A stretch of 11,537 bases of DNA from Phycisphaerales bacterium UBA6054 (GTDB taxonomy: Bacteria; Planctomycetota; Phycisphaerae; Phycisphaerales; UBA1924). Of this stretch, positions 6,381-11,537 are shown one piece after another (position 1 is the stretch's first letter; every line of letters begins with the position of its first letter). The position numbers were made by a program, and so were the translations under genes. The notes beneath the pieces were generated by a model. It worked only from the letters and a program-made list of their open reading frames with translations, did no database searches and was not told the DNA's origin. The DNA is taken from assembly GCA_002429045.1 (NCBI GenBank), contig DIYM01000103.1, positions 8,145 to 19,681 of the forward strand, in the 5' to 3' direction.

Positions 6381-7736
6381 CCCCGGCGAGATCACGAGGA
6401 CGCGTCTGTTTTCCCGAGCGAGCGCGGAACGGGCGGCGGCTTCGAGCGCTTCATCGGTCAGGGCCGTGTTGGGTGCGATCCGCTCGCGGAGCAGGTTCTG
6501 CAGGGCGCGGTTGCCCATGATCTGGGCCGCGAGGACGGCTTGCGAGGACGGGGGCAGCCCGCGAGCGCGGGCGTTCTGGCGGGCGATCGCGTTGATGCGT
6601 TCGGCGGGGAGCGGGTCGATCGGGCGGGCGAGGTGATCAGCCGAAGCACGGGCCTGCTGGGGCGTGGTGGCGCGTGCGGCGTCCAGCGCCCGGTGGATGG
6701 CGTCCGCCGCTTCATCCGCGTTCTCGTCCGCGCCGATGATCACGGCGACAAAGAGCGGCAGGCGACCCGAAGCGGCGGCGACCCCAGACGCGAACGCCGA
6801 GCGGATCTCCGGGCGCTGACCCAGCGCGAAGGAGGCCCGAGCCGCGATCGCTTCGAGTTCGGCGCGCGCGTCTTCGTGCTCGTGCGGCATGGCAACGAAC
6901 ACCGCGTGCGCCGGCAGAGACCACCGAGCCCGCCGGATCGCCGGCAGTTGCCCCGGTTCGGGCCGGGGCTGCCCTGCTCTGCCTCCGGCGGCGGGGGGGA
7001 CAGCTCCGATCGTCTCCCGGAGGATGCGTTCGGCGTTCGCCGGGTCGAACCCGCCCGAGATCAGCAGCGTCAGGTTGCCGGGGCGGTGCGTGCGATGCGT
7101 GTGGGCGAGGACGGACCGGGCGTCCGGCGTACGCGGGAGGGTCAGGTCGGGTGTGTCGATCCCGTGCAGCCAGGCCTGGGCGGCCGCCATGCTCGCGAAC
7201 TTGCCCAGTGGGAGCCCGGGCATCGATAGCACCGTGGTGAGTTCCTGGCGGATGCGCGGGATCTCGCGTTCGATGTCCTCGCGTGTGACTCTGAGGGTGC
7301 GCAGCCGATCCGATTCGATGCGAAGAGCGCGCTCCAAAGCATCCGGCGGGATCGCGTAGTCGTAGTAGGTGGCGTGCGCGAGCGTCTCGGCGTTCGCGGC
7401 ACCGATCGCGTTGATCTCTGCTTGCGTCTGGCCTGGCTCTGCGTTGCCCGTGCCCGCGGTGAGCCGGAGATGCTCGATGAGGTGCACGGTCTGCGCGGTG
7501 CCGGGCGGATCATCGATGTACCCCGTGCCGTAGAGCGCGATCACCGACACGGCGTCCACGCCGGGCAGGGGTTCGAGCACCGCGCGGGCCCCGTTGTCCA
7601 GCCGGATGTCCAGCCGGATGTCCGCTCGTGCCGGCCCGGCATCCGCTGGTTCGGCGTGCGCCGGTCCGGTGCGCGCCGCCAGCGTTGAGCACGCGAGCAG
7701 CAGCGCGCAGGCCAGCAGAGTCCGGATGTCAGCCAC
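6378..7736 (-). CDS. Exported M16-family (insulinase/pitrilysin-like) zinc metallopeptidase
   Basis: A 452-residue protein. The N-terminus has a hydrophobic export signal (about 6-21); LLLAC followed by Ser may be a lipobox, and AHA/E near 28 is an alternative signal-peptidase site. The zinc motif HLIEH (85-89) is the inverted HxxEH of M16, and Glu165 in RIRQEL lies 76 residues beyond H89, the expected place of the third zinc ligand. An M16 C-terminal domain follows (THRPGNLTLLISGGFD region, about 210-230, onward). Size fits a one-pair M16 subunit with an intact catalytic half. It should cleave short or unfolded peptides outside the cytoplasm, perhaps as a dimer. GTG 7736 is chosen over the upstream ATG 7808 because GAGGAG lies seven bases before it and the signal peptide starts there. 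It overlaps the upstream membrane-protein gene by eight bases (GTGGCTGA), so translation is coupled. Confidence 0.87.
   Translation of the reverse strand: MADIRTLLACALLLACSTLAARTGPAHAEPADAGPARADIRLDIRLDNGARAVLEPLPGVDAVSVIALYGTGYIDDPPGTAQTVHLIEHLRLTAGTGNAEPGQTQAEINAIGAANAETLAHATYYDYAIPPDALERALRIESDRLRTLRVTREDIEREIPRIRQELTTVLSMPGLPLGKFASMAAAQAWLHGIDTPDLTLPRTPDARSVLAHTHRTHRPGNLTLLISGGFDPANAERILRETIGAVPPAAGGRAGQPRPEPGQLPAIRRARWSLPAHAVFVAMPHEHEDARAELEAIAARASFALGQRPEIRSAFASGVAAASGRLPLFVAVIIGADENADEAADAIHRALDAARATTPQQARASADHLARPIDPLPAERINAIARQNARARGLPPSSQAVLAAQIMGNRALQNLLRERIAPNTALTDEALEAAARSALARENRRVLVISPG
7597..7620. repeat. 12-base tandem duplication inside the M16 gene
   Basis: TCCAGCCGGATG occurs twice in direct succession (7597-7608, 7609-7620). 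On the coding strand it duplicates four residues, giving IRLD-IRLD just after the signal region. It stays in frame and looks like a slippage event in a non-catalytic part. Confidence 0.85.
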
Positions 7737-8088
7737 GCCTGAACTCCTCGGCGGCCAGCGTGCGTTGCTCGTGCTGGGCGTACCGGCGTCGGAACATGAA
7801 GATGCCACCGATGCCGAAGAACGTGCCGAGGGCGCCCGGGAGCCCGAGCACGTACCAGACGTGGTAGGGCTGCCCGATCGCCAGCGCGTAGAGGCCCACG
7901 AGCAGGACCCCGGCGAAGAGCACGCCCATCGCGGTGATGTACGACATAACGAACCGTCGCGCCAGCCCTTTGCCGGCGAGCGTGCCGCACAGGCCGCCCC
8001 CGATCCCGCCGATGAGCACCCCGCCCCCGCCGCCCCCGATCAATCCTCCGAGGAGGCCTGCCTGCTGCGGTGTCCACCATTCCATCAT
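7729..8088 (-). CDS. Small glycine-rich three-helix membrane protein, unknown function
   Basis: A 119-residue protein (118 if the second ATG, at 8085, is used). I do not recognise a family. The first hydrophobic segment (about 11-35) is extremely glycine-rich with GxxxG-like spacing, as in helices that pack tightly or oligomerise. Two further segments lie at about 46-71 and 76-99. The tail (100-119) is charged, RRRYAQHEQR then AEEFRRG, and should be cytoplasmic by the positive-inside rule. The ATG at 8088 overlaps the stop of the regulator gene as ATGA, and AAGGGG (8094-8099) precedes it; that Shine-Dalgarno is better spaced (eight bases) for the second ATG. The end overlaps the M16 gene by eight bases. 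Such tight linkage suggests that it works with the regulator and the peptidase, for example as membrane sensor or anchor; this is inference. Confidence 0.75.
   Translation of the reverse strand: MMEWWTPQQAGLLGGLIGGGGGGVLIGGIGGGLCGTLAGKGLARRFVMSYITAMGVLFAGVLLVGLYALAIGQPYHVWYVLGLPGALGTFFGIGGIFMFRRRYAQHEQRTLAAEEFRRG
7744..7749 (-). promoter_or_regulatory. Ribosome-binding site that sets the M16 start
   Basis: GAGGAG on the minus strand lies seven bases before the GTG at 7736, inside the end of the membrane-protein gene. It is one of the strongest Shine-Dalgarno sites in the window and decides the GTG start. Confidence 0.8.
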
Positions 8089-8438
8089 GGGTTCCCCTTG
8101 TCTTGTGTCGGTGCCGCGGGAAGCGGCTGCGGGTTCGTGTGATCGCGGATCGTGTCGCGGAGTTGTCGGGCCCCCGAGAGGGAGAGTTCGCCCCGTTCGA
8201 CCAGCCCGGCGAGCAGGTCGCTGACCGGGTCGGGGGTGACGCCTTCGACCGCGTCGGAGAGCCTGGCGATGGTCTTGTTCACCCGGGCCCGGATCGTCGG
8301 GTACGAGACGGAGTACGCCTTGGCCAAGGCCTTGAGCGAACCCGACAGGAGCACCAACTCGGTGATCAGGTCGAGGTCCTCGCGGGGCAGAGTGAGCAGA
8401 GGATGGTCGCCCGAGTGCTTTGACAATGTTGAGATCAT
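8085..8438 (-). CDS. DUF2089-like HTH regulator, lacking the zinc ribbon
   Basis: A 117-residue protein. Residues 12-60 match the DUF2089 pattern: HPLLTLPREDLDLITELVL, then SGSLKALAKAYSVSYPTIRAR, a helix-turn-helix of the sigma-70 region 4 type with the characteristic VSYPTIR. The C-terminal element PVSDLLAGLVERGELSLSGA (71-90) resembles the short helical GEIS-type motif often found in such regulators and in envelope-stress proteins. DUF2089 proteins usually begin with a CxxC zinc ribbon; this one has no cysteine at all. The frame is open upstream to an ATG at 8591, but that would run past the promoter and into pdxJ on the other strand; ATG 8438 follows TATTTT by seven bases. It is first in a three-gene operon, overlapping the membrane-protein gene by four bases. 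It probably binds DNA, perhaps the repeats just upstream. Confidence 0.75.
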   Translation of the reverse strand: MISTLSKHSGDHPLLTLPREDLDLITELVLLSGSLKALAKAYSVSYPTIRARVNKTIARLSDAVEGVTPDPVSDLLAGLVERGELSLSGARQLRDTIRDHTNPQPLPAAPTQDKGNP

Positions 8439-8474
8439 TTTGAATAAAATACAGGATAGTTGAACAAAATCCAA
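8439..8474 (-). promoter_or_regulatory. Promoter of the regulator-membrane protein-M16 operon
   Basis: On the minus strand TTGGAT (8469-8474), 17 bases, and TATTTT (8446-8451) form a promoter whose -10 ends seven bases before the ATG at 8438. A second pairing is TTGACT (8474-8479) with TATCCT (8453-8458) at 15 bases. No Shine-Dalgarno sequence is present. Confidence 0.5.
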
Positions 8475-8491
8475 GTCAATCTGCACAAAAT
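8441..8491. repeat. Three 10-base direct repeats at 20-21 base period, AT-rich, candidate operator
   Basis: On the plus strand TGAATAAAAT (8441-8450), TGAACAAAAT (8461-8470) and TGCACAAAAT (8482-8491) each differ from the middle copy at one position or none. A degenerate copy, TGACAATGTT, starts at 8421 inside the regulator gene. The period equals two helical turns, so all copies face one side of the DNA. They overlap the -10 box and the spacer of the operon promoter, as expected for autoregulation. The AT-rich composition stands out from all surrounding sequence. Confidence 0.6.
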
Positions 8492-8541
8492 TGCTGCTGG
8501 ATGGTCGGCTCTCGGTACCCCGGAGGCGGCGACGGGGGGCG

Positions 8542-8560
8542 TAGCATCCCCCGAGGGAGG
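8542..8560 (+). promoter_or_regulatory. pdxJ ribosome-binding site and possible -10 box
   Basis: GGGAGG (8555-8560) lies eight bases before the ATG at 8569 and is a strong Shine-Dalgarno site. TAGCAT (8542-8547) is a possible -10 box giving a leader of roughly 15 bases; no -35 is evident. Confidence 0.6.
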
Positions 8561-8568
8561 CACGCGGC

Positions 8569-9348
8569 ATGGTCCAGTTGGGTGTGAACATCGATCACGT
8601 CGCGACGCTGCGGCAGGCCAGGTACCGGGGCTCGAACGCGGTGGATCGGGGCGAGCCCGATCCGGTGCGGGCGGCTCACGAGGCGGAACTCGGCGGGGCG
8701 GACGGGATCACCGTGCATCTCCGGGAGGACCGTCGCCACATCCACGATCGGGACGTCGAGTTGCTGCGCCGGCTGGTGAAGGTCAAGCTCAACCTGGAGA
8801 TGGCGGCGACGGAGGAGATGGTGGGCATCGCCTGTCGGTTGCGCCCGCACACGTCGATGCTCGTGCCCGAGGGGCGCCGGGAGGTCACGACAGAGGGGGG
8901 TCTGGACGTCGTCGGGCAGCGATCGGTGCTGTCGGGTGTCGTCTCGCGGCTCAAAGAAGCGGGCATGATCGTCAGCGCGTTCGTCGATCCGGATGTGTCG
9001 CAGGTCGAGGCGGCTGCGGGGGTTGGGTTCGATGTCTGCGAGATCCACACGGGCCCGTACGCGGAAGCGTTCGGCGTCTGCGGGGGCGATATGCGCCGGG
9101 AGGAGTTGATCCGTTCGATCGACGATGTCGCTGCCGCCGGCAAGCGTGCTCGCGAACTCGGGATGCGGTTCAACGCGGGTCACGCGCTCAACTACCACAA
9201 CACGGGTGTGATCGCGTCGCTCGGTGGGATCGAAGAGTTGCACATCGGGCACGCGATCGTGTCGCGCGCGGCGTACGTCGGTTTGCGTTCGGCGGTCGCG
9301 GAGATGAAACGGTTGATCAACGACGCGGTGGGTTCGGCGGGAGCCTGA
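8569..9348 (+). CDS. pdxJ: Pyridoxine 5'-phosphate synthase
   Basis: Condenses 3-amino-2-oxopropyl phosphate (1-amino-acetone 3-phosphate) with 1-deoxy-D-xylulose 5-phosphate to make pyridoxine 5'-phosphate, the last ring-forming step of the DXP-dependent vitamin B6 pathway, in the cytoplasm. The 259 residues form a TIM barrel with all family motifs: LGVNIDHVATLRQAR (4-18), GITVHLREDRRHI (46-58), NLEMA (75-79), LVPE with TTEGGLDV (98-114), FVDPD, EIHTGPYA (158-165), NAGHALNYHN (202-211) and HIGHAI (225-230). Residues matching the catalytic His, Glu and His are H50, E77 and H205. A short insertion (about 20-29) between RQAR and PDPV, absent from the Escherichia coli type, may be a lineage trait. 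The ATG is supported by GGGAGG eight bases upstream. It is divergent from the regulator operon and is followed by folC after 86 bases. Confidence 0.96.
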   Translation: MVQLGVNIDHVATLRQARYRGSNAVDRGEPDPVRAAHEAELGGADGITVHLREDRRHIHDRDVELLRRLVKVKLNLEMAATEEMVGIACRLRPHTSMLVPEGRREVTTEGGLDVVGQRSVLSGVVSRLKEAGMIVSAFVDPDVSQVEAAAGVGFDVCEIHTGPYAEAFGVCGGDMRREELIRSIDDVAAAGKRARELGMRFNAGHALNYHNTGVIASLGGIEELHIGHAIVSRAAYVGLRSAVAEMKRLINDAVGSAGA

Positions 9349-9422
9349 GCCGGCTTGCGCGCCGGGCGGGTTTCGGCCGAGGATTCTCGTGTTTTTGACG
9401 AACGGTTTCTCGGGCTCGCGCG

Positions 9423-9434
9423 TACACTCGCCGG
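9423..9434 (+). promoter_or_regulatory. Leaderless -10 box of folC
   Basis: TACACT (9423-9428) ends six bases before the ATG at 9435, with no Shine-Dalgarno sequence. TTGACG (9395-9400) looks like a -35 but is 22 bases away, too far for a standard promoter. The box suggests folC is transcribed separately from pdxJ. Between the genes CCGGC (9350-9354) and GCCGG (9361-9365) form only a weak hairpin. Confidence 0.45.
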
Positions 9435-10862
9435 ATGACCACCGCACCCGCAGCTTCCCCGACGCGATCCGATGGACCGGTCCCGTTCGCGAGCCACGAC
9501 GATGCGCTGGCGTACCTGAACGGGCGTGCGAACCTGGAGCGTGTGCGTACCGGCGCCGAGGTCGCCGACGCGATGAAGCTGGACCGCATGCACGCGCTGA
9601 TGGAGCGGCTGGGCAACGTGCATCTCGATCTGCGTGTGGTCCACATCGCCGGATCGAAGGGCAAGGGATCTGCGTGCGAGATGGTCGCCAGTTGCTTGCA
9701 GTCGAGCGGGTACGTGACGGGGCTGTTCACCTCCCCGCATCTGACCAGCGTGCGCGAGCGCATCCGTCTCGGGGGTGAGTTGGTGACCGAGCCGGTGTTC
9801 GATGCCGGGCTCGCGAGGGTGCGTGACGCGGCCGATTCGATCGAGGGTTCGCTCGGCGGGTGCACGTACTTCGAGGTGATCACCGCGTTGGCGTTGCTGA
9901 TCTTCGCCGAGCAGGCGGTCGACGTGGCGGTGCTCGAGGTCGGCCTGGGCGGGCGCCTGGACTGCACGAACGTCGTCTCGCCCGACGTGGTCGGTCTCGC
10001 GTCGATCCAGTTGGAGCACACCGATGTGCTGGGCGACACGCTGGCGCAGATCGCCGGCGAGAAGGCCGGCATCATGAAGCCGGGCGTGCCCGCGATCTCG
10101 GTGCCCCAGGACCCCGACGTGCTCGAGGTGTTCCGGGCGTCCGCCGAGACCGTCGGCGCCGATCTGAGGGTGCTCGGCGAGGACCTCGTCTACTCGTGCC
10201 GTTTCGAAGCCAGCCACGATCGCGGCCCGCACCCCAAGGTGTGCGTCGGGGAGGAGGGCGAGGGGTTCGAGCACCTCTCGGTGCCGCTTCTCGGGGAGCA
10301 CCAGGCGCCCAACTGCGGGCTGGCGCTCGCGATCCTGTGCGAGCTGCGCGAGCGGGGCTTCAGCCTTCCGGAGCGGTCGGTCGCGGCGGGGCTCGAGCAG
10401 ACCCCCCGGCGTGGGCGCCTCGAGCAGGTCCACGACGCCCCGCGCGTGGTCATCGATGGTGCGCACACGCCCGAGAGCGTGCGCGACACCCTCCGGGCCG
10501 CCGGGGCGCACCTGCGGTACGACTCGATGGTGATCGTGTTCGGGTGCGCGCGCGACAAGAAGATCGACGGCATGCTGGGCGAGCTCGTGCGTGGTGCCGA
10601 CAAGGTCATCTTCACGAAGTCGTCCCTGAACCCGCGTGCCGCCGACCCGGCGGAGCTGGCGTCCCGGTTCGGTGAGATCCCGGACGCTCCGATGTCGCTG
10701 GCGTTCGACGGTGTGCGGGACGCGATCAACGCCGCCGCCCGCAGCGCCGGCAAGCACGACCTGATCCTCGTCATCGGCAGCTTCCACCTCGCCGGCGAGA
10801 CGAAGGGCATGTTCGAGGCGAAGCGCGGCGGGTCTCGCGGAACGGAGAAGCCGGGGGCATGA
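9435..10862 (+). CDS. folC: Folylpolyglutamate synthase / dihydrofolate synthase
   Basis: A 475-residue Mur-ligase-type enzyme that joins glutamate to dihydropteroate and/or to folates, using ATP, in the cytoplasm. Motifs in order: P-loop HIAGSKGKGS (70-79), GLFTSPHL with RERI (96-110), TYFEVIT (144-150), EVGLGGRLDCTN (168-179), LEHTDVLG (193-200) and EKAGIMKPG (209-217); then in the C-terminal domain GRLE (327-330), DGAHTPE (341-347) and GCARDKKI (370-377). The usual P-loop is GTNGKGS, the usual DHxxxLG is here EH, and the usual AHNP is AHTP. These changes keep the overall layout, so the enzyme is probably active with altered details. The N-terminal 20 residues are low in structure. ATG 9435 follows TACACT by six bases. 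Its stop overlaps the ATG of a 12-codon mini-frame that leads to the next gene. MurC-F ligases are less likely given the folate-type motifs. Confidence 0.92.
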   Translation: MTTAPAASPTRSDGPVPFASHDDALAYLNGRANLERVRTGAEVADAMKLDRMHALMERLGNVHLDLRVVHIAGSKGKGSACEMVASCLQSSGYVTGLFTSPHLTSVRERIRLGGELVTEPVFDAGLARVRDAADSIEGSLGGCTYFEVITALALLIFAEQAVDVAVLEVGLGGRLDCTNVVSPDVVGLASIQLEHTDVLGDTLAQIAGEKAGIMKPGVPAISVPQDPDVLEVFRASAETVGADLRVLGEDLVYSCRFEASHDRGPHPKVCVGEEGEGFEHLSVPLLGEHQAPNCGLALAILCELRERGFSLPERSVAAGLEQTPRRGRLEQVHDAPRVVIDGAHTPESVRDTLRAAGAHLRYDSMVIVFGCARDKKIDGMLGELVRGADKVIFTKSSLNPRAADPAELASRFGEIPDAPMSLAFDGVRDAINAAARSAGKHDLILVIGSFHLAGETKGMFEAKRGGSRGTEKPGA

Positions 10863-10897
10863 CCGAGGGCGCTCACGATCCGGGCGGGTTGGCATGA
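10859..10897 (+). other. 12-codon mini-frame linking folC to the next gene
   Basis: ATG 10859 overlaps the folC stop as ATGA. After 12 codons its own TGA (10895-10897) overlaps the ATG of the next gene (10894), again as ATGA. The downstream gene lacks a good Shine-Dalgarno sequence, so ribosomes could be passed along by reinitiation. Expression of a 12-residue peptide (MTEGAHDPGGLA) is possible but unproven. Confidence 0.35.
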
Positions 10898-11537
10898 AGC
10901 AGAAGACACGGAACAGCCTGATCGTCGCTCTCGTGTTCCTGCTGGCGGCGTTGGGGGTGCTGGTCTGGGCCGGTCTGAGCAGCGCGACCGACCCCTACCC
11001 TCGCACGCCCGAGGCGTGGAACGCCTGGCTCGACGAGAGGTTGGCCGAGCAGGGGCGGGTGCGCGGTGAGAACTGGGACGTGTGGCTGGATGTCTCGGCG
11101 CGGTTGCAAAGGGTTGTTGACACGACCGTGATGACCGAGTCGGGTTCGCTGGCCATCAACCCCGACGACACATCCGAGATCGCGTCGGCTCTCGATCGGT
11201 TGTCTCGGGCGGACGGGTTCCTGTACGATTTCCCGCTGTTCGGTTCGCAGAATCAGACCGCCGTGATGTTGGACCATTTGGGCAGCATGAGGCGCTACTC
11301 CCGGTTGGTCGATGGGCGGCTGGCGTTGGCGGTCGAGGCGGGGCGTTTCGGGGATGCGGCCGCGTGGGTGGATCGCAACGAGGCGCTCCGGCGTCCGATC
11401 GAGGACAGCGGGGCGTTGGTCGGGAACCTGGTCGGTGTTGCCGTGGCCCAGCAGGCGTGCGGCACGATCAGGCGGTCGATCGGCGGCGCCCATTTCGAGA
11501 ACCTCGAAGGTTCGGAGGAACTCCAGGCGGCGGTCGC
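10894..11537 (+). CDS. Membrane-anchored protein of unknown function, 3' end outside window
   Basis: At least 214 residues, open to the right edge. The N-terminus is a signal anchor: MKQKTRN, then a hydrophobic stretch (about 8-29, SLIVALVFLLAALGVLVWAG), so most of the protein should lie outside the cytoplasm. The rest is helical and rich in Leu, Ala and Arg, with tryptophans in EAWNAWLDERL (39-49) and GENWDVWLDV (57-66). No cysteine pair or catalytic motif is seen, and I do not recognise a family. Proteins of this shape, with a single anchor and a helical periplasmic part, are common among unnamed planctomycete proteins. It starts 31 bases after folC and is probably co-transcribed with it. 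Neither the job nor a link to folate metabolism can be read from the sequence. Confidence 0.75.
   Translation, partial: MKQKTRNSLIVALVFLLAALGVLVWAGLSSATDPYPRTPEAWNAWLDERLAEQGRVRGENWDVWLDVSARLQRVVDTTVMTESGSLAINPDDTSEIASALDRLSRADGFLYDFPLFGSQNQTAVMLDHLGSMRRYSRLVDGRLALAVEAGRFGDAAAWVDRNEALRRPIEDSGALVGNLVGVAVAQQACGTIRRSIGGAHFENLEGSEELQAAV

Noticed and set aside
7737..7808. Upstream ATG extension of the M16 gene
   Set aside because: It would bury the signal peptide behind 24 polar residues inside the upstream gene; the GTG with GAGGAG is better.
8535..8565. G-run/C-run hairpin before pdxJ as a riboswitch or attenuator
   Set aside because: Only five or six G-C pairs around the possible -10 box, and the likely leader is too short; no known riboswitch pattern is seen.
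8439..8591. Upstream ATG extension of the DUF2089-like gene
   Set aside because: It would run through the AT-rich promoter and repeats and overlap the pdxJ start; the added residues match nothing in the family.
9395..9428. TTGACG as -35 partner of the folC -10 box
   Set aside because: The 22-base spacer is too long for a standard sigma-70 promoter.
9192..10895. 567-residue open frame on the minus strand
   Set aside because: It is antisense to pdxJ and folC, both certain from motifs.
10873..11493. 206-residue open frame on the minus strand at the right edge
   Set aside because: It is antisense to the plus-strand frame, which starts right after folC, has a clear signal anchor and stays open to the window end.

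Overview
The window is very GC-rich, densely coded bacterial chromosome. The gene content, the exported proteins with no close recognisable family, and the form of PdxJ with a short insertion after its N-terminal motif suggest a planctomycete, probably of the Phycisphaerae type. That placement is an inference from style, not a proof. I see no tRNA, rRNA, CRISPR array, insertion sequence or phage gene, and no gene-free stretch longer than about 200 bases.

Layout. Bases 1-1031 (+) hold the C-terminal part of a ComEC/Rec2-like DNA-uptake protein whose start lies outside the window. It converges on a large exported protein (1052-3082, -) that looks like a caspase/gingipain-fold protein without a visible catalytic cysteine. 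A 68-base divergent promoter region separates that gene from trpE (3151-4755, +), which ends in a clear intrinsic terminator. An HU-type nucleoid protein (4945-5229, -) and a SerA-like D-2-hydroxyacid dehydrogenase (5427-6365, +) diverge from a 197-base region that carries two operator-like palindromes. The dehydrogenase converges on a tightly overlapping three-gene operon on the minus strand (8438 down to 6378): a small DUF2089-type HTH regulator, a three-helix membrane protein, and an exported M16 zinc metallopeptidase. A short AT-rich region with three 10-base direct repeats separates this operon from pdxJ (8569-9348, +). Then follow folC (9435-10862, +) and a membrane-anchored protein of unknown function that runs off the right end (from 10894).

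How it works together. Most genes are single housekeeping functions: tryptophan, pyridoxal phosphate and folate synthesis, chromosome packaging, DNA uptake. The exception is the regulator-membrane protein-protease operon, which is built like a self-contained envelope-response module and is the best candidate here for an undescribed system. A second theme is transcription. Several genes have a TAnnnT-like -10 box only 5-7 bases before the start codon, with no Shine-Dalgarno sequence, which implies leaderless mRNAs. Genes in the same window such as pdxJ, HU and the M16 peptidase have good Shine-Dalgarno sites.
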